64,000 nucleotides of DNA, from positions 64,397,655 to 64,461,654 of the forward strand of contig JBAIZL010000005.1 in the NCBI GenBank assembly GCA_036971475.1. Reading direction: 5' to 3'. Under the pieces are notes generated by a model that saw nothing but the letters and a program-made list of their open reading frames with translations, searched no databases and was not told where the DNA came from. Numbering within the stretch: position 1 is the first letter of the stretch; every line of letters begins with the position of its first letter. Position numbers and translations under genes: made by a program. The stretch is from Prosapia bicincta (lineage: Eukaryota > Arthropoda > Insecta > Hemiptera > Cercopidae). Below, piece after piece: positions 12,372-37,079 of the stretch.

Positions 12372-13424
12372 GTAAGTAGCAAACCACAGGATTATTGTTA
12401 CACTTAAAGTAAAGGAATCTAAAATAACATAAGAACTACAGTACAAATTGCGGTTAAGGTTTGTTATAATGGAGCAGATTCGCTGATGTAGTTAGGCGCT
12501 GCTGATTCGCAAAAGTTACTTAGATTTTAAAGTTCTAATTAATTTAGGAACGTTTTATGTCCAATGAGGTTTCTCTAGGCATATTCAATACTTATATATC
12601 CAAAGTGGTTGGAAAAACAACTCGTTAAAAAAGGTTTAATATAATCGCTTAGTACATTCTACTGAGATATGTCTCTGAACAAAAAGTATTTAACTAACAA
12701 CAGTTATTTATAAACAAATGGTAAACAGATCTTTAAATTTATATAAGATTGTATAGCTATTTGAACAAACTTAAATTGTTATTTGACTTTAAAATATTTG
12801 ATTTTTATTTAATAGCAAACTCAAAAAACGTTACTTGTTATTTGAGTTACAAAAATCCATAATTTTCATTCATAGTATTTACTAATACCATTTATAAATA
12901 TTTATTAATAATTATTTTTTGAAATACCAAAACCTTTACCTGTAACGCAAAAAACATACCTAATAATTGTAAAAATAAACATATAGTCGTTTGTTAAATA
13001 AATCAACAAATTATAGGTACTTTCAACTTATAAAAGATTTTATGTTACTAAAAAATTTTATTTGTATTTCCAGTTACTAAAAACTAAAGTACCTTCTTAT
13101 AATTTATAATAATGTTTTTCAAATTCTTTAATATATTTAGCAAAATCAGAAATTTGTTCGATCATGAAATGGGAGTGGAAAAATTGTAATCAACAATAAT
13201 GATAGTAACTAAAAAAACTGCAAAATACGAAATTTCTAAAACGAATTTGTATGTGTATTATAACAGTTTATTTTACATTTAGCAAATACTATTTTCATCC
13301 TGTATCTGTCAACATTGTTTTACATTGATTGAAACTTGAAAATGAACAACTAAAGAGATTGCACATATGATAAGCTAATGTAACTAGTATTTATTGAATT
13401 CTATCTCAGAATGTGTTGCAGAAC

Positions 13425-28063
<14,639 letters not shown>

Positions 28064-28097
28064 TTTTGTTTAGTTAGATGAAGTGTTGTGTAGTCTA

Positions 28098-28103
28098 AAT
28101 AAA
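28098..28103 (+). promoter_or_regulatory. Candidate poly(A) signal of gene 2
   Basis: AATAAA 35 nt after the stop and just before a (TA)n run. Confidence 0.5.
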
Positions 28104-28109
28104 TTTGTT

Positions 28110-28110
<1 letters not shown>

Positions 28111-28204
<94 letters not shown>
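28111..28204. repeat. (TA)n microsatellite
   Basis: About 94 bp of uninterrupted TA just beyond the gene 2 stop; it would be in or beside the 3' UTR. Confidence 0.97.
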
Positions 28205-28208
<4 letters not shown>

Positions 28209-28758
28209 TATGGTGATATGTTTTCTAGTAATATAATAAATGAGAAAAAATTCAATTTCAGTATTGAGAAGTTACTTTTGTGTCCAGTAAGCTCAATCTT
28301 TAGGAAACTATATTTAAGGACACTCAAGATTTCAAACTAAAACTTTTGGGTGACAATGACGATCGAGTGTTGGACAAGTTTGCTATTTCTGTTGAAAACG
28401 CAAATATATCAAAAATCACTATTAATAAAAAAAAAATACTGACATCAAAATATGTATAGGCTATAATATACTACTGACTTTGTTATATCAAATGAAAAAT
28501 ATGGATATAGTTACTAAACATTTATTGAATGATCTGATACAGATCGCCTGCTCGAGGTGCGTAATCTAAACTATCTGTACAAGGTATCGCACGCTTACGC
28601 GCTGACTTCAACATGGTGAACAACCGTACAAAAACAGCTCTTTTCAGGGCTCCACCTGACACCACTTGCCAAAGTATGCATATTCGGATCAGGAGCTTAG
28701 AAGTGCAACCATCAGAACTACCAATGAAAAATCACCTGCACCAGAATAGCTCCAAACT

Positions 28759-29109
28759 TACACTGATGGGTTGTCCATACCTGGATCAGGCGAAACATTT
28801 TCTCCATATATTTTGAGGGGCCATATATTTCTGCTGGCGAGGCCCAACTTAGCAACTACAACGGTGAGGTAGCTGCCATATATGCTGCATCAATGAACTT
28901 AAGAACCTGACTGCTTCGGCTAAGTCTGTTTTCCTTGTTGACTCTAAGACCGCCATCTTGAACCTCTCTGGGAACTCACAGACTGTAGTAGAACCATAGA
29001 CTGTAGAAGAAAACCAAATACCTTCATAAATGCCGGGTGGGTACTTAATTTCCAGTGGATCTCGAGCCGTGTAACCTCACTGGCACTGAAATGCTAGAAA
29101 GGCAACTAG
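28759..29109 (+). pseudogene. LINE-type RNase H domain remnant
   Basis: Read in order with frameshifts: YTDGLSIPGSGETFSP (first catalytic Asp region), LSNYNGEVAAIYAA (catalytic Glu), SAKSVFLVDSKTAILNLSGN (third acidic residue, DSKxAI) and LNFQWISSRV followed by GTEMLERQL (equivalent of QWxPSHxGxxGNExAD). The spacing and order fit RNase H of a non-LTR retrotransposon (PF00075 fold). It has several frame breaks and an in-frame stop, so it is dead. Upstream sequence (28610-28750) may belong to the same element. Confidence 0.7.
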
Positions 29110-29821
29110 GTAGGTAACAAACCTCCCTCCTCCCGAGCAGCTGAGTTCACTACAGTCTGATTGATGTTTTCTAGACGATGGATACACAATTTGTACCTAA
29201 GATCCAAGTGAAAGCTTATATAATTTGACCTATAACAGAGAAATAACCACTTATACGTTAGCATCCACTTGTCTTGAAAGAATTTGTAACCTGAAGTTAG
29301 TTGTGCAGTAGGAAATGTCCCTCCCATAAAATTACACCTAATTTATTTTTGAAAGCACGAAATTTAACGCAATGTTGCTTTAGAATCAAGTGTTTAACGA
29401 TAAGATGTGTTGTTATAGCTGTACTACAGTACTTTTCGGTTTTTAAGAGGGAATAAATTTTAAAGTAGAACAATAGTATTTATATAGTAGAGCTAAGAGG
29501 CAATCTGGTTGATGTAGCTTCTACTCGATCTCCAGCAGACGAAATGGTAAGGAAGTACTTTCAGAGAAATCATTTTGTCTTTTAAGTAATGTTTTACAAT
29601 ACAACTTCCCAGATAGATAAATTAAACATTTATTTTTGTTTGAAACAAAAACATTAGAATTACTCACTTGCAAAATACACTATTACATTTCAACTAAAGA
29701 AACACAAATACCTTCCTTCTCGTAAAACAATCAATAGGTTCATTATCACCGTAGTATGTATTCGAAACCAGCTACTTTCAGTATATACTAACAATGGTTT
29801 AAATTTCCTTCTATTGGCTCA

Positions 29822-29828
<7 letters not shown>
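29110..29828. other. Intergenic spacer, no gene seen
   Basis: AT-rich spacer. About 29795-29828, read on the minus strand, contains AGTGTGAGCCAATAGAAGGA, which matches sequence beyond the SINE-like copies in genes 2 and 3. It is therefore probably the far end of the inverted copy. Confidence 0.5.

Positions 29829-29878
<50 letters not shown>
29829..29878. repeat. (TA)n microsatellite
   Basis: Uninterrupted TA run left of two fold-back elements. Confidence 0.97.
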
Positions 29879-29881
<3 letters not shown>

Positions 29882-29908
29882 GTAAAATATGTTTTTTTGT
29901 TTAATAAT

Positions 29909-30027
29909 TTAAAACAACATAGATTATTCAAATACAAGAATATTATTTATTCTTGAAGAATAATATTTATTTACAAGAATAAATAGGCCTAATATTCTTG
30001 TCTTTGAATAACCTATGTTGTTTTTAA
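29909..30027. mobile_element. Short fold-back palindrome
   Basis: Arms begin AAAACAACATAGATTATTCA and its mirrored copy, the same arms as the elements at 27017 and 30044, but the internal hammerhead-like part is missing. It is probably a deletion derivative. Confidence 0.7.
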
Positions 30028-30043
30028 TATATAAATATATATA

Positions 30044-30287
30044 TTAAAACAACATAGGTTATTCAAATACAAGAATATTTATTAATTTATATTCAAAGCT
30101 TTTCGTTGGTAAACAGTACCAACATCATCAGGCATGAAAATTACAATACTGTAAGCTATAGGCCTAAAACATATGTTTTAAGCCTATGGCTTACATTATT
30201 GTAATTTTCATTCCTGATGATGTTGGTACTGTTTACCAACGAAAAGCTATAAATATTCTTGTATTTGAATAACCTATGTTGTTTTAA
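30044..30287. mobile_element. Fold-back palindrome with two hammerhead-like cores (244 bp)
   Basis: Inverted arms start TTAAAACAACATAGGTTATT. Both arms carry an intact core: minus strand 30101-30131 and plus strand 30214-30244. Each reads CTGATGA-T-GTTGGTA-CTGTT-TACCAAC-GAAA. The centre is a further inverted repeat (TACAATACTGTAAGC / GCTTACATTATTGTA). It is flanked by TA-rich sequence. Confidence 0.75.
30214..30244 (+). ncRNA. Candidate hammerhead ribozyme core
   Basis: CTGATGA, a 7-bp stem (GTTGGTA with TACCAAC) around a five-base loop, then GAAA. This is the conserved hammerhead catalytic core with stem II. Stems I and III could not be settled by eye, so activity is not claimed. Confidence 0.5.
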
Positions 30288-30313
30288 ATTATTAAACAAG
30301 AAAACGTATTTTA

Positions 30314-30317
<4 letters not shown>

Positions 30318-30371
<54 letters not shown>
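30318..30371. repeat. (TA)n microsatellite
   Basis: TA run joining the fold-back element to the inverted SINE-like copy. Confidence 0.97.
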
Positions 30372-30375
<4 letters not shown>

Positions 30376-31030
30376 AAATTTTCAATCGTTAATATAGTAC
30401 CATTTTATTCATCCAATACGTTCAAATACATTATTTTTTAAACATAATGGATGACAATTGATGTTGATACAGTTTTTTCAAATGTTTATTCAACAATTAA
30501 ATTATAGAAAATTGAGGATCTAGGTCGAATTCGAACTGAGTATTTTCATGTTCGAAGTCTAGCGCTTTGGCAATGAGCCAACTTTCGCATACCTAGAAAT
30601 CTATTTTTTTTAAAGATGTATATGAATTTTGTTACCACCATTTGGTTGTCATAGAAACCTCCATCGTACAACCTTAAATTGTTGCCATGGTCACCAAAAA
30701 ATATCATAAATAAACCTCTAGGAATAAAAATGAATGAAAATATAATAAACAAATACACTGTATTGACGGTATCGAATCTTCCTTTACAAACAGACAATGC
30801 GAAAGGAAAGCGAAAATAAACCACAACACAATGCAAGCAACGAAAAAAGCGTATAAAAACTAAAAAAACAAAAATAATAGTCCAACACCACACATAAAAA
30901 GGAAAATGGAAAATTCCAAGGAAATTTGCTTTCTATTTTGCCACTTAATATTGTTATTCTGGCATATGTATATACATATTTATATTAATTGTAATTACAA
31001 AATAAAAAGAAACTAAAATAATTTTTTTGT
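30372..31030 (-). mobile_element. SINE-like repeat, inverted copy downstream of gene 2
   Basis: Minus-strand copy of the repeat at 21838-22385. The tRNA-like part reads AAGTTGGCTCATTGCCAAAG (A-box-like) and TACTCAGTTCGAATTCGACC (B-box-like), followed by the shared tail and (TA)n. Because it lies outside the paralogous intron and is inverted, it shows that the repeat is mobile. The 115-residue open frame inside is not conserved as a protein. Confidence 0.65.
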
Positions 31031-31054
31031 TGACTTAAATCAATTTTTTTATGT

Positions 31055-31766
31055 TACTTGTTTTTAAAACGCAATCGGAATGTCATTAAATGTATTTATT
31101 ATTTTATTGCTACACCTTGTTTTTAAAACGCAATCGGAATGTCATTAAATGTATTCATTATTTTATTGCTACACCTTGTTTTTAAAACGCAATCGGAATG
31201 TCATTAAATGTATTTATTATTTTATTGCTACACCTTGTTTTTAAAACGCAATCGGAATGTCATTAAATGTATTTATTATTTTATTGCTACACCTTGTTTT
31301 TAAAACGCAATCGGAATGTCATTAAATGTATTTATTATTTTATTGCTACACCTTGTTTTTAAAACGCAATCGGAATGTCATTAAATGTATTTATTATTTT
31401 ATTGCTACACCTTGTTTTTAAAACGCAATCGGAATGTCATTAAATGTATTTATTATTTTATTGCTACGCCTTGTTTTTAAAACGCAATCGGAATGTCATT
31501 AAATGTATTTATTATTTTATTGCTACACCTTGTTTTTAAAACGCAATCGGAATGTCATTAAATGTATTTTATTATTTTATTGCTACACCTTGTTTTTAAA
31601 ACGCAATCGGAATGTCATTAAATGTATTTATTATTTTATTGCTACACCTTGTTTTTAAAACGCAATCGGAATGTCATTAAATGTATTTATTATTTTATTG
31701 CTACACCTTGTTTTTAAAACGCAATCGGAATGTCATTAAATGTATTTATTATTTTATTGCTACACC
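31055..31766. repeat. Minisatellite, 59-bp monomer (~12 copies)
   Basis: Nearly identical units of TTTTTAAAACGCAATCGGAA, TGTCATTAAATGTATTTATT and ATTTTATTGCTACACC. Very low divergence indicates recent expansion or homogenisation. It abuts the outer end of the inverted SINE-like copy. Confidence 0.95.
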
Positions 31767-32058
31767 AAACAGAGCTTCATCTATGACAAACGGAAATAAA
31801 TAAAAGCTACCATGCCTGGGCATTACATTTGTGTAATTAATAAAGTAATATTAGTAAAAATAAAATTTTAGTACTAAAATACAGTAAAATAAAATTAAAA
31901 CTATTTATCTCTATTCAAAACAATTCAGAAAGAAGATTATATTATACGAAATTTAAACGAAAAGTAGTCAAATTGATGGACCCTTAAATATGTATTAATT
32001 TGTTTTCCTTCACCTGTGATAAATGTTCTGCTGAGATCCTGTAAATCCTAAGACAGCG

Positions 32059-32082
32059 TTTCGTTCCATTAAAATTCATCAG
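32059..32082 (-). ncRNA. Degenerate hammerhead-like core
   Basis: The minus strand reads CTGATGA, a weak stem (TTTT with GGAA, two G-U pairs) and CGAAACGCTGTC. The layout matches the ends of Penelope-like elements, but the stem is poor. It may mark a decayed element end. Confidence 0.3.
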
Positions 32083-32289
32083 CATAGAGATGAAACTGAT
32101 ATATATATTTACATCAAAACTACATAGCATACTGATATTTTATCGAACGAACATTTACCGTAAAACTGAAACCTACGAATGTTTAAACCATATTCGCTTA
32201 GACTAACTATTATTGTTAATGTTTTCGTATTTAATGTATAGTGAATATAAACATAAATTTACAACATGACAGGTAATTTTCTCCAATTT

Positions 32290-32640
32290 TACTGGTTTTT
32301 ACTGCAAGTTTAATACATAATCAGTCAGAGAAGGGCGGGGTTTGGTGGCCCCCGTGGTTTTGCAGTGACTGTCACGCGACACTGGCTGCAGGTAGGAATT
32401 TGGGATCAGGGCTTTTGGTTAAGGCTGAATTTTAGAAGGGGTTTCTGATTGGCAGGACGTTTTATTGAGTGGGACAATAATGGATTTTATTCTGGGGGGC
32501 AGCGTTTATTTTTTAACATTTGGGACAGGCTGACCAATTTGTCTTTTCACATGCAAGACGTGTGTAATACGGATGTTGTGGCATTAAACAGTGTAATAAT
32601 GTATTTAACTGAACTTAAGCAAGTGAGATGGAGGTTAATT
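32290..32640. other. GC-richer spacer with unassigned open frame
   Basis: A 64-residue open frame (32449-32643, +) contains RFIEWDNNGFYSGGQR and TNLSFHMQDVC. Its composition looks more protein-like than its surroundings, but no family is recognised. It could be a fragment of a decayed element. Confidence 0.25.
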
Positions 32641-33680
32641 TGAAGCATGTGGGTGTGATGAATGGAGTTGCTACGGAGTGATGCGGTGCGGTGGGTGGGA
32701 TGAATGGAGTTGCTAAGGAGTGATGCGGTGCGGTGGGTGTGATGAATGGAGTTGCTACGGAGTGATGCGGTACGGTGGGTGTGATGAATGGAGTTGCTAC
32801 GGAGCGATGCGGTGCGGTGGGTGTGATGAATGGAGTTGCTACGGAGTGATGCGGTGCGGTGGGTGTGATGAATGGAGTTGCTAAGGAGTGATGCGGTGCG
32901 GTGGGTGTGATGAATGGAGTTGCTAAGGAGTGATGCGGTGCGGTGGGTGTGATGAATGGAGTTGCTAAGGACTGATGCGGTGCGGTGGGTGTGATGAATG
33001 GAGTTGCAACGGAGTGATGCGGTGCGGTGGGTGTGATGAATGGAGTTGCTAAGGAGTGATGCGGTGCGGTGGGAGCTGGTGAATGGAGTTGCAACGGAGT
33101 GATGCGGTGCGGTGGGTGTGATGAATGGAGTTGCTAAAAAGTAATGCGGTGCGGTGGGTGTGATGAATGGAGTTGCTACGGAGTGATGCCGTGCGGTGGG
33201 TGCTGGTGAATGGAGTTGCAACGGAGTGATGCGGTGCGGTGGGTGTGATGAATGGAGTTGCTAAAAAGTAATGCGGTGCGGTGGGTGCTGGTGAATGGAG
33301 TTGCTACGGAGTGATGCGGTGCGGTGGGTGTGATGAATGGAGTTGCTAAGAAGTGATGCGGTGCGGTGGGTGTGATGAATGGAGTTGCTACGGAGTGATG
33401 CGGTGCGGTGGGTGTGATGAATGGAGTTGCTACGGAGTGATGCGGTGCGGTGGGTGTGATGAATGGAGTTGCTAAGGAGTGATGCGGTGCGGTGGGTGCT
33501 GGTGAATGGAGTTGCTACGGAGTGATGCGGTGCGGTGGGTGCTGGTGAATGGAGTTGCTACGGAGTGATGCGGTGCGGTGGGTGTGATGAATGGAGTTGC
33601 TACGGAGTGATGCGGTGCGGTGGGTGTGATGAATCGAGTTGCTACGGAGTGATGCGGTGCGGTGGGTGCTGGTGAATGGT
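32640..33680. repeat. G-rich minisatellite, 42-bp monomer (~25 copies)
   Basis: Units contain GGTGGGTGTGATGAATGGAG, TTGCTACGGAGTGATGCGGT and GCG; a shorter variant carries GGTGCTGGTGAATGG. The G-rich strand is the + strand. As 42 is a multiple of three, a false 14-residue repeat frame (TPTAPHHSVATPFI) opens on the minus strand. It abuts a LINE fragment on its right. Confidence 0.95.
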
Positions 33681-33746
33681 GAGGATGAGCAGAGCTATTG
33701 TGAGATGAAACATTTTAGTTAACAAGACTTAAAAATAGGATAGAGT

Positions 33747-33965
33747 TTACAAGAAATAAGAGGGGTTTAGGGAGGATCGGAGTTCTGATCTCCAGCCAAG
33801 ACCAGCGCCGTTCCGTGCCAAGACTCGGAACTCACTCGCCATGGTGAGGAGAACAGTGGTGACGGAAGTGAGGATGGTGGCAATTAGGGATTAGACGTCT
33901 CTAACATGGAGGAGTTGTGAAATGAGGTCTTGGATGAATTTTGCAAGAGCGGCGTTTGAAAGGAC
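33747..33965 (-). pseudogene. LINE ORF1/ORF2 junction fragment (endonuclease start)
   Basis: On the minus strand an ATG at 33842 opens MASEFRVLARNGAGLGWRSE followed by LRSSLN. This resembles the start of the apurinic-like endonuclease of Jockey-type LINEs (FRVLTWNANGL...ELRxFL), with the first catalytic Asn changed in context. Just upstream, hydrophobic sequence (SLIATILTSVTTVLL) resembles the end of ORF1 in such elements. The frame stops after 31 codons. Confidence 0.5.
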
Positions 33966-34378
33966 CTTTAAAACCAATACACCTCTCAAATAAAAGAAAG
34001 ATTCAGAGCCCTTGACATTTCTTTTGCCACAGTATACATTCAACGTACATCCACGTCAAAAGATAATATCGCAGTAAAGTAAATGCTATAGCAATAAAAT
34101 TGTTTTCTTTAGGAACGCTAGTAAAACACTGATTTCTCAACTCAACACACTGTTCCTACAAAAAAAAGTTTACTAAAATTAAATACGTTTATTCTTCATA
34201 TAGGTTTTTTAGAGTTTCTTAAGTCAAATAAATAACAATTTCCCGCAGCCAACCTTCTGAAAATGTGACCAGGAGTAAGTTATGTATCAAGTGCAAATAC
34301 TATAAGGAAATTGTAGAATGGAAGTATATAACCTTAAGAAAGATATTGCGAAGGCAGTCTAAACCTGTAAAGCAGTAG

Positions 34379-34379
<1 letters not shown>

Positions 34380-34414
<35 letters not shown>
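34380..34414. repeat. (GT)n microsatellite
   Basis: Simple GT run in intergenic sequence. Confidence 0.95.
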
Positions 34415-34419
<5 letters not shown>

Positions 34420-35712
34420 AACCAGTTACTCGGGTATGAAGTGAGTGCTGCGCTAGGCTTACATTAAACTTGTATCCTATAGATCATTTAGTGAAAGAAC
34501 AACTTAGGCTTGAATTACTGCTCAAAGAATGCTGATGCTGATTTGCACACATTACAAAGAACTGAGTTAATGATTTTTAATTTCTTAGTAAATTTAAGGC
34601 ACGTTCTTATGCCATTAATGTCATGTTCTAGGCATGTTCAATGTTTCTTTATCTATAATTTTACTAACAAAAGATTGTTCTCATCAAAAGTCTCAATGAA
34701 ATTTCATACATAAAATACAATTATTAAAAATATTTTTTTAAAAATTAAAACTAGACAGGTAGACTTTAAAAAATATTTTAAAATTTGTTCAACGGGTGTG
34801 GTAAATATTCAGCAAAAACAGCTTCACAGATTCGTCATTATCTACAGTAATACAACTTTCACAGTCATCCATTAAAGTTTGTTTCATCTGTTACAGATTT
34901 ATACTATTCTATTCAGTTCATTATTTGCCTGTGACTTTAGTAATAATATAGGGTTCTATTTTACTTTTACCTTTCATATAAGGTTCAATCAAAGCTTATA
35001 AATAATAAATATCTTCATCGCAAAATAGAAAGTATTGCAGATAAGATAAAATAATGGTATCTAAGAAGGTTATATGACCTTTTAACATAAACGTATTGTA
35101 GAAAGATAAGAAAAGAAATCAAAGCCATAAGCTAAGAAACAGTAGTTGCGTTGCTGTACCACCGAGCAGTCGTTTACGTAAGTAGTCAAACCTCTGTGCT
35201 AATGTAACACTTCAGTTTTAATTGATAGTCCTCAAGTGAGATCCAAGATTTACCCAGAAGTATTATATGACCAGGAATGAGGCGTAAAAATGCTACAGAA
35301 AACACTAATTCTTAGACGCTTTATAGGAATTAAGAAATACTCTTCGGTGTTTACCTAATTTAGGAAACGTTTTTCAATTTCCAAAGGTTTCTTTGGATAA
35401 GATAAGATTAATTTGTTAATCTACAGTGGTTTTAAAAAAATGGTATTAAATATAAAATTTTATAATTTTTTAAAAAATATTCTGTAAAATGTTTTCTAAC
35501 AAATAAGAATATTTTATGTAAAAAATTAGGTTCGTTTGGATTTAAACTTATTTGACATTTTAATTTATAAAACAACTTATATTTTATTTAAAGCTTTTCT
35601 CAACTTAATTTGATAAAAAATATCTAGAAAAACCTCATTCATCAACACCAATAATGAGGTTGCATCTGTTTTTCTAAATCATATATGTGTCTAATTTAAA
35701 TAATTACTAATC
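34415..35712. other. Intergenic spacer, no gene seen
   Basis: AT-rich sequence upstream of gene 3. The 67-residue open frame at 34510 is not recognisable. Confidence 0.55.
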
Positions 35713-35898
35713 AATTATATATATTTATAAACTTGCCTATAGTAGCACTTACTTATATTTGTTGAGAACGGCTGTTTCGGGAGATGTGTCCCATTGTCAA
35801 CTCAGACTGTAACTCAGAGTTACACATCTCCCGAAACAGCCGTTCTCAACAAATATAAGTAAGTGCTACTATAAGCAAGTTTATAAATATATATAATT
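35713..35898. mobile_element. Fold-back palindrome upstream of gene 3 (186 bp)
   Basis: Inverted arms start AATTATATATATTTATAAAC and contain GAACGGCTGTTTCGGGAGAT on the left, mirrored on the right, with a short centre near 35806. On the minus strand TGACAA, TGGGA, loop CACATC, TCCC and GAAAC follow in order. This looks like a decayed hammerhead-like core with CTGATGA altered. It lies about 210 bp upstream of the gene 3 TATA box. Confidence 0.65.
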
Positions 35899-36110
35899 AT
35901 TTAGTGAAAACTAGTAGCCCATGTAAAGATGTAATCAACAAATATTTTAAAAAAACTAAATAATTCATATTTTTACCTCAAATCAGAAAAAAACTGCAAA
36001 CATATATAAAATTAATTAGGAAAATGAATTAGCTAAAAATATAATGATGGCATTGTGAACAAAATCGTGTTTTAACAAAGATTTTATAAGAAAATAGGTT
36101 ATGAAGGCTA

Positions 36111-36116
36111 TATAAA
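36111..36116 (+). promoter_or_regulatory. TATA box of gene 3 core promoter
   Basis: TATAAACCCGGAAAC, the same 15 bases as in the gene 2 promoter. It is followed about 28 bp later by an initiator-like CCACTGAG and GGGAGCCGTCA. Conservation in otherwise diverged flanks supports function. Confidence 0.75.
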
Positions 36117-36137
36117 CCCGGAAACAGAAGCCTAGGC

Positions 36138-36159
36138 CACTGAGGGAGCCGTCAGTCAG
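36138..36159 (+). other. Gene 3 untranslated first exon (~22 nt)
   Basis: From the inferred start near 36138 to donor CAG|GTATGT at 36160. It mirrors gene 2. The following intron of about 7.2 kb holds the hAT MITE and the RT-derived satellite. Confidence 0.6.
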
Positions 36160-36768
36160 GTATGTAAAGTACCACAAGTTATAGTAAATATTGTGAAGTA
36201 TATGCGTCTTGATTCCTAAACTCTTTAGAGAACTATGCCGAAGGTTACTTAGTTATAGCATAATTTAGAACAAGTTTTCTAACCGTAAAGCTTTCTATGG
36301 ATTTTCAATACGTTCTGCGTCTCCCTAAAATTGTCTATCATTTTATAACAGTTAGAAAAAATTGCTGTCATAAGATTGTAAAACTTTATTAGATATTTGC
36401 GATAAACACGACTGATATTTAAACTTGTATAAGATTTTATAAGCGATCAAAAAACTTTGTAATTTCAGTTACTATAAATCATAAATTTTCTTTCACAGAA
36501 TTTACCAGTAATGGTTTTTCAAGCAATGAAACTATTGAGAGATATAACAAAAAAACGTATTCATCTAATATACAGCTACTCTCAACAGTTTTCACAATTA
36601 TCTACTAAAGCGCCTCAAGTTTTTGTTTTAAATTTTATAAGTATTTTCATAATTATTATTGATCACTGTTAAAATTCGTGTAATGTAATAGGTTTACTAG
36701 GCATATCTTTACAGGTATATGCATACTTTATGGACATATGTATTTGTACCAGTATATATCTTCTAGAG

Positions 36769-37061
36769 TAGATTCGTCCAACTTACAAAGACGGGGGGCC
36801 GAAACTCAGTCTTTGGGCCAAACCGCGAGCCTCACCTATGAGTGTTCCAGTGTCCGAGAAATCTATTTACCGTGAGCATGGAATCAAAATTACTGCCCAG
36901 GGGGAAGTTTTTCTAAAATTAGTTGCAAAATGGTATATTAGATCGGTTACAGCTGACTGATATACCGATCCAATGTTGTACAACTTTATTAAATAACTAT
37001 TTGTGTTTAAGTTTTTAAAACTATTAGCGGGCCGCACAGGAAAGCCAGTTGGAAAATCCAG
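36769..37061. mobile_element. hAT-like MITE with 8-bp target duplication (293 bp)
   Basis: Flanked by perfect direct repeats TTCTAGAG (36761-36768 and 37062-37069). The left end reads TAGATTCGTCCAACT; the right end, complemented, reads CTGGATTTTCCAACT. Subterminal GGGGGGCCG and GCGGGCCGC are typical of hAT relatives. No transposase is present. It sits in gene 3 intron 1. Confidence 0.75.
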
Positions 37062-37079
37062 TTCTAGAGCGTATTTCTT

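Noticed and set aside
30546..30893. 115-residue hydrophobic protein on the minus strand
   Set aside because: It lies in the SINE-like repeat. The corresponding frame in the gene 2 copy is on the other genomic strand with many changes and different ends, as expected for non-coding sequence.
32547..33221. 224-residue minus-strand proline/threonine/histidine repeat protein
   Set aside because: Shadow of the 42-bp minisatellite, whose length is a multiple of three; no start context or homologue.
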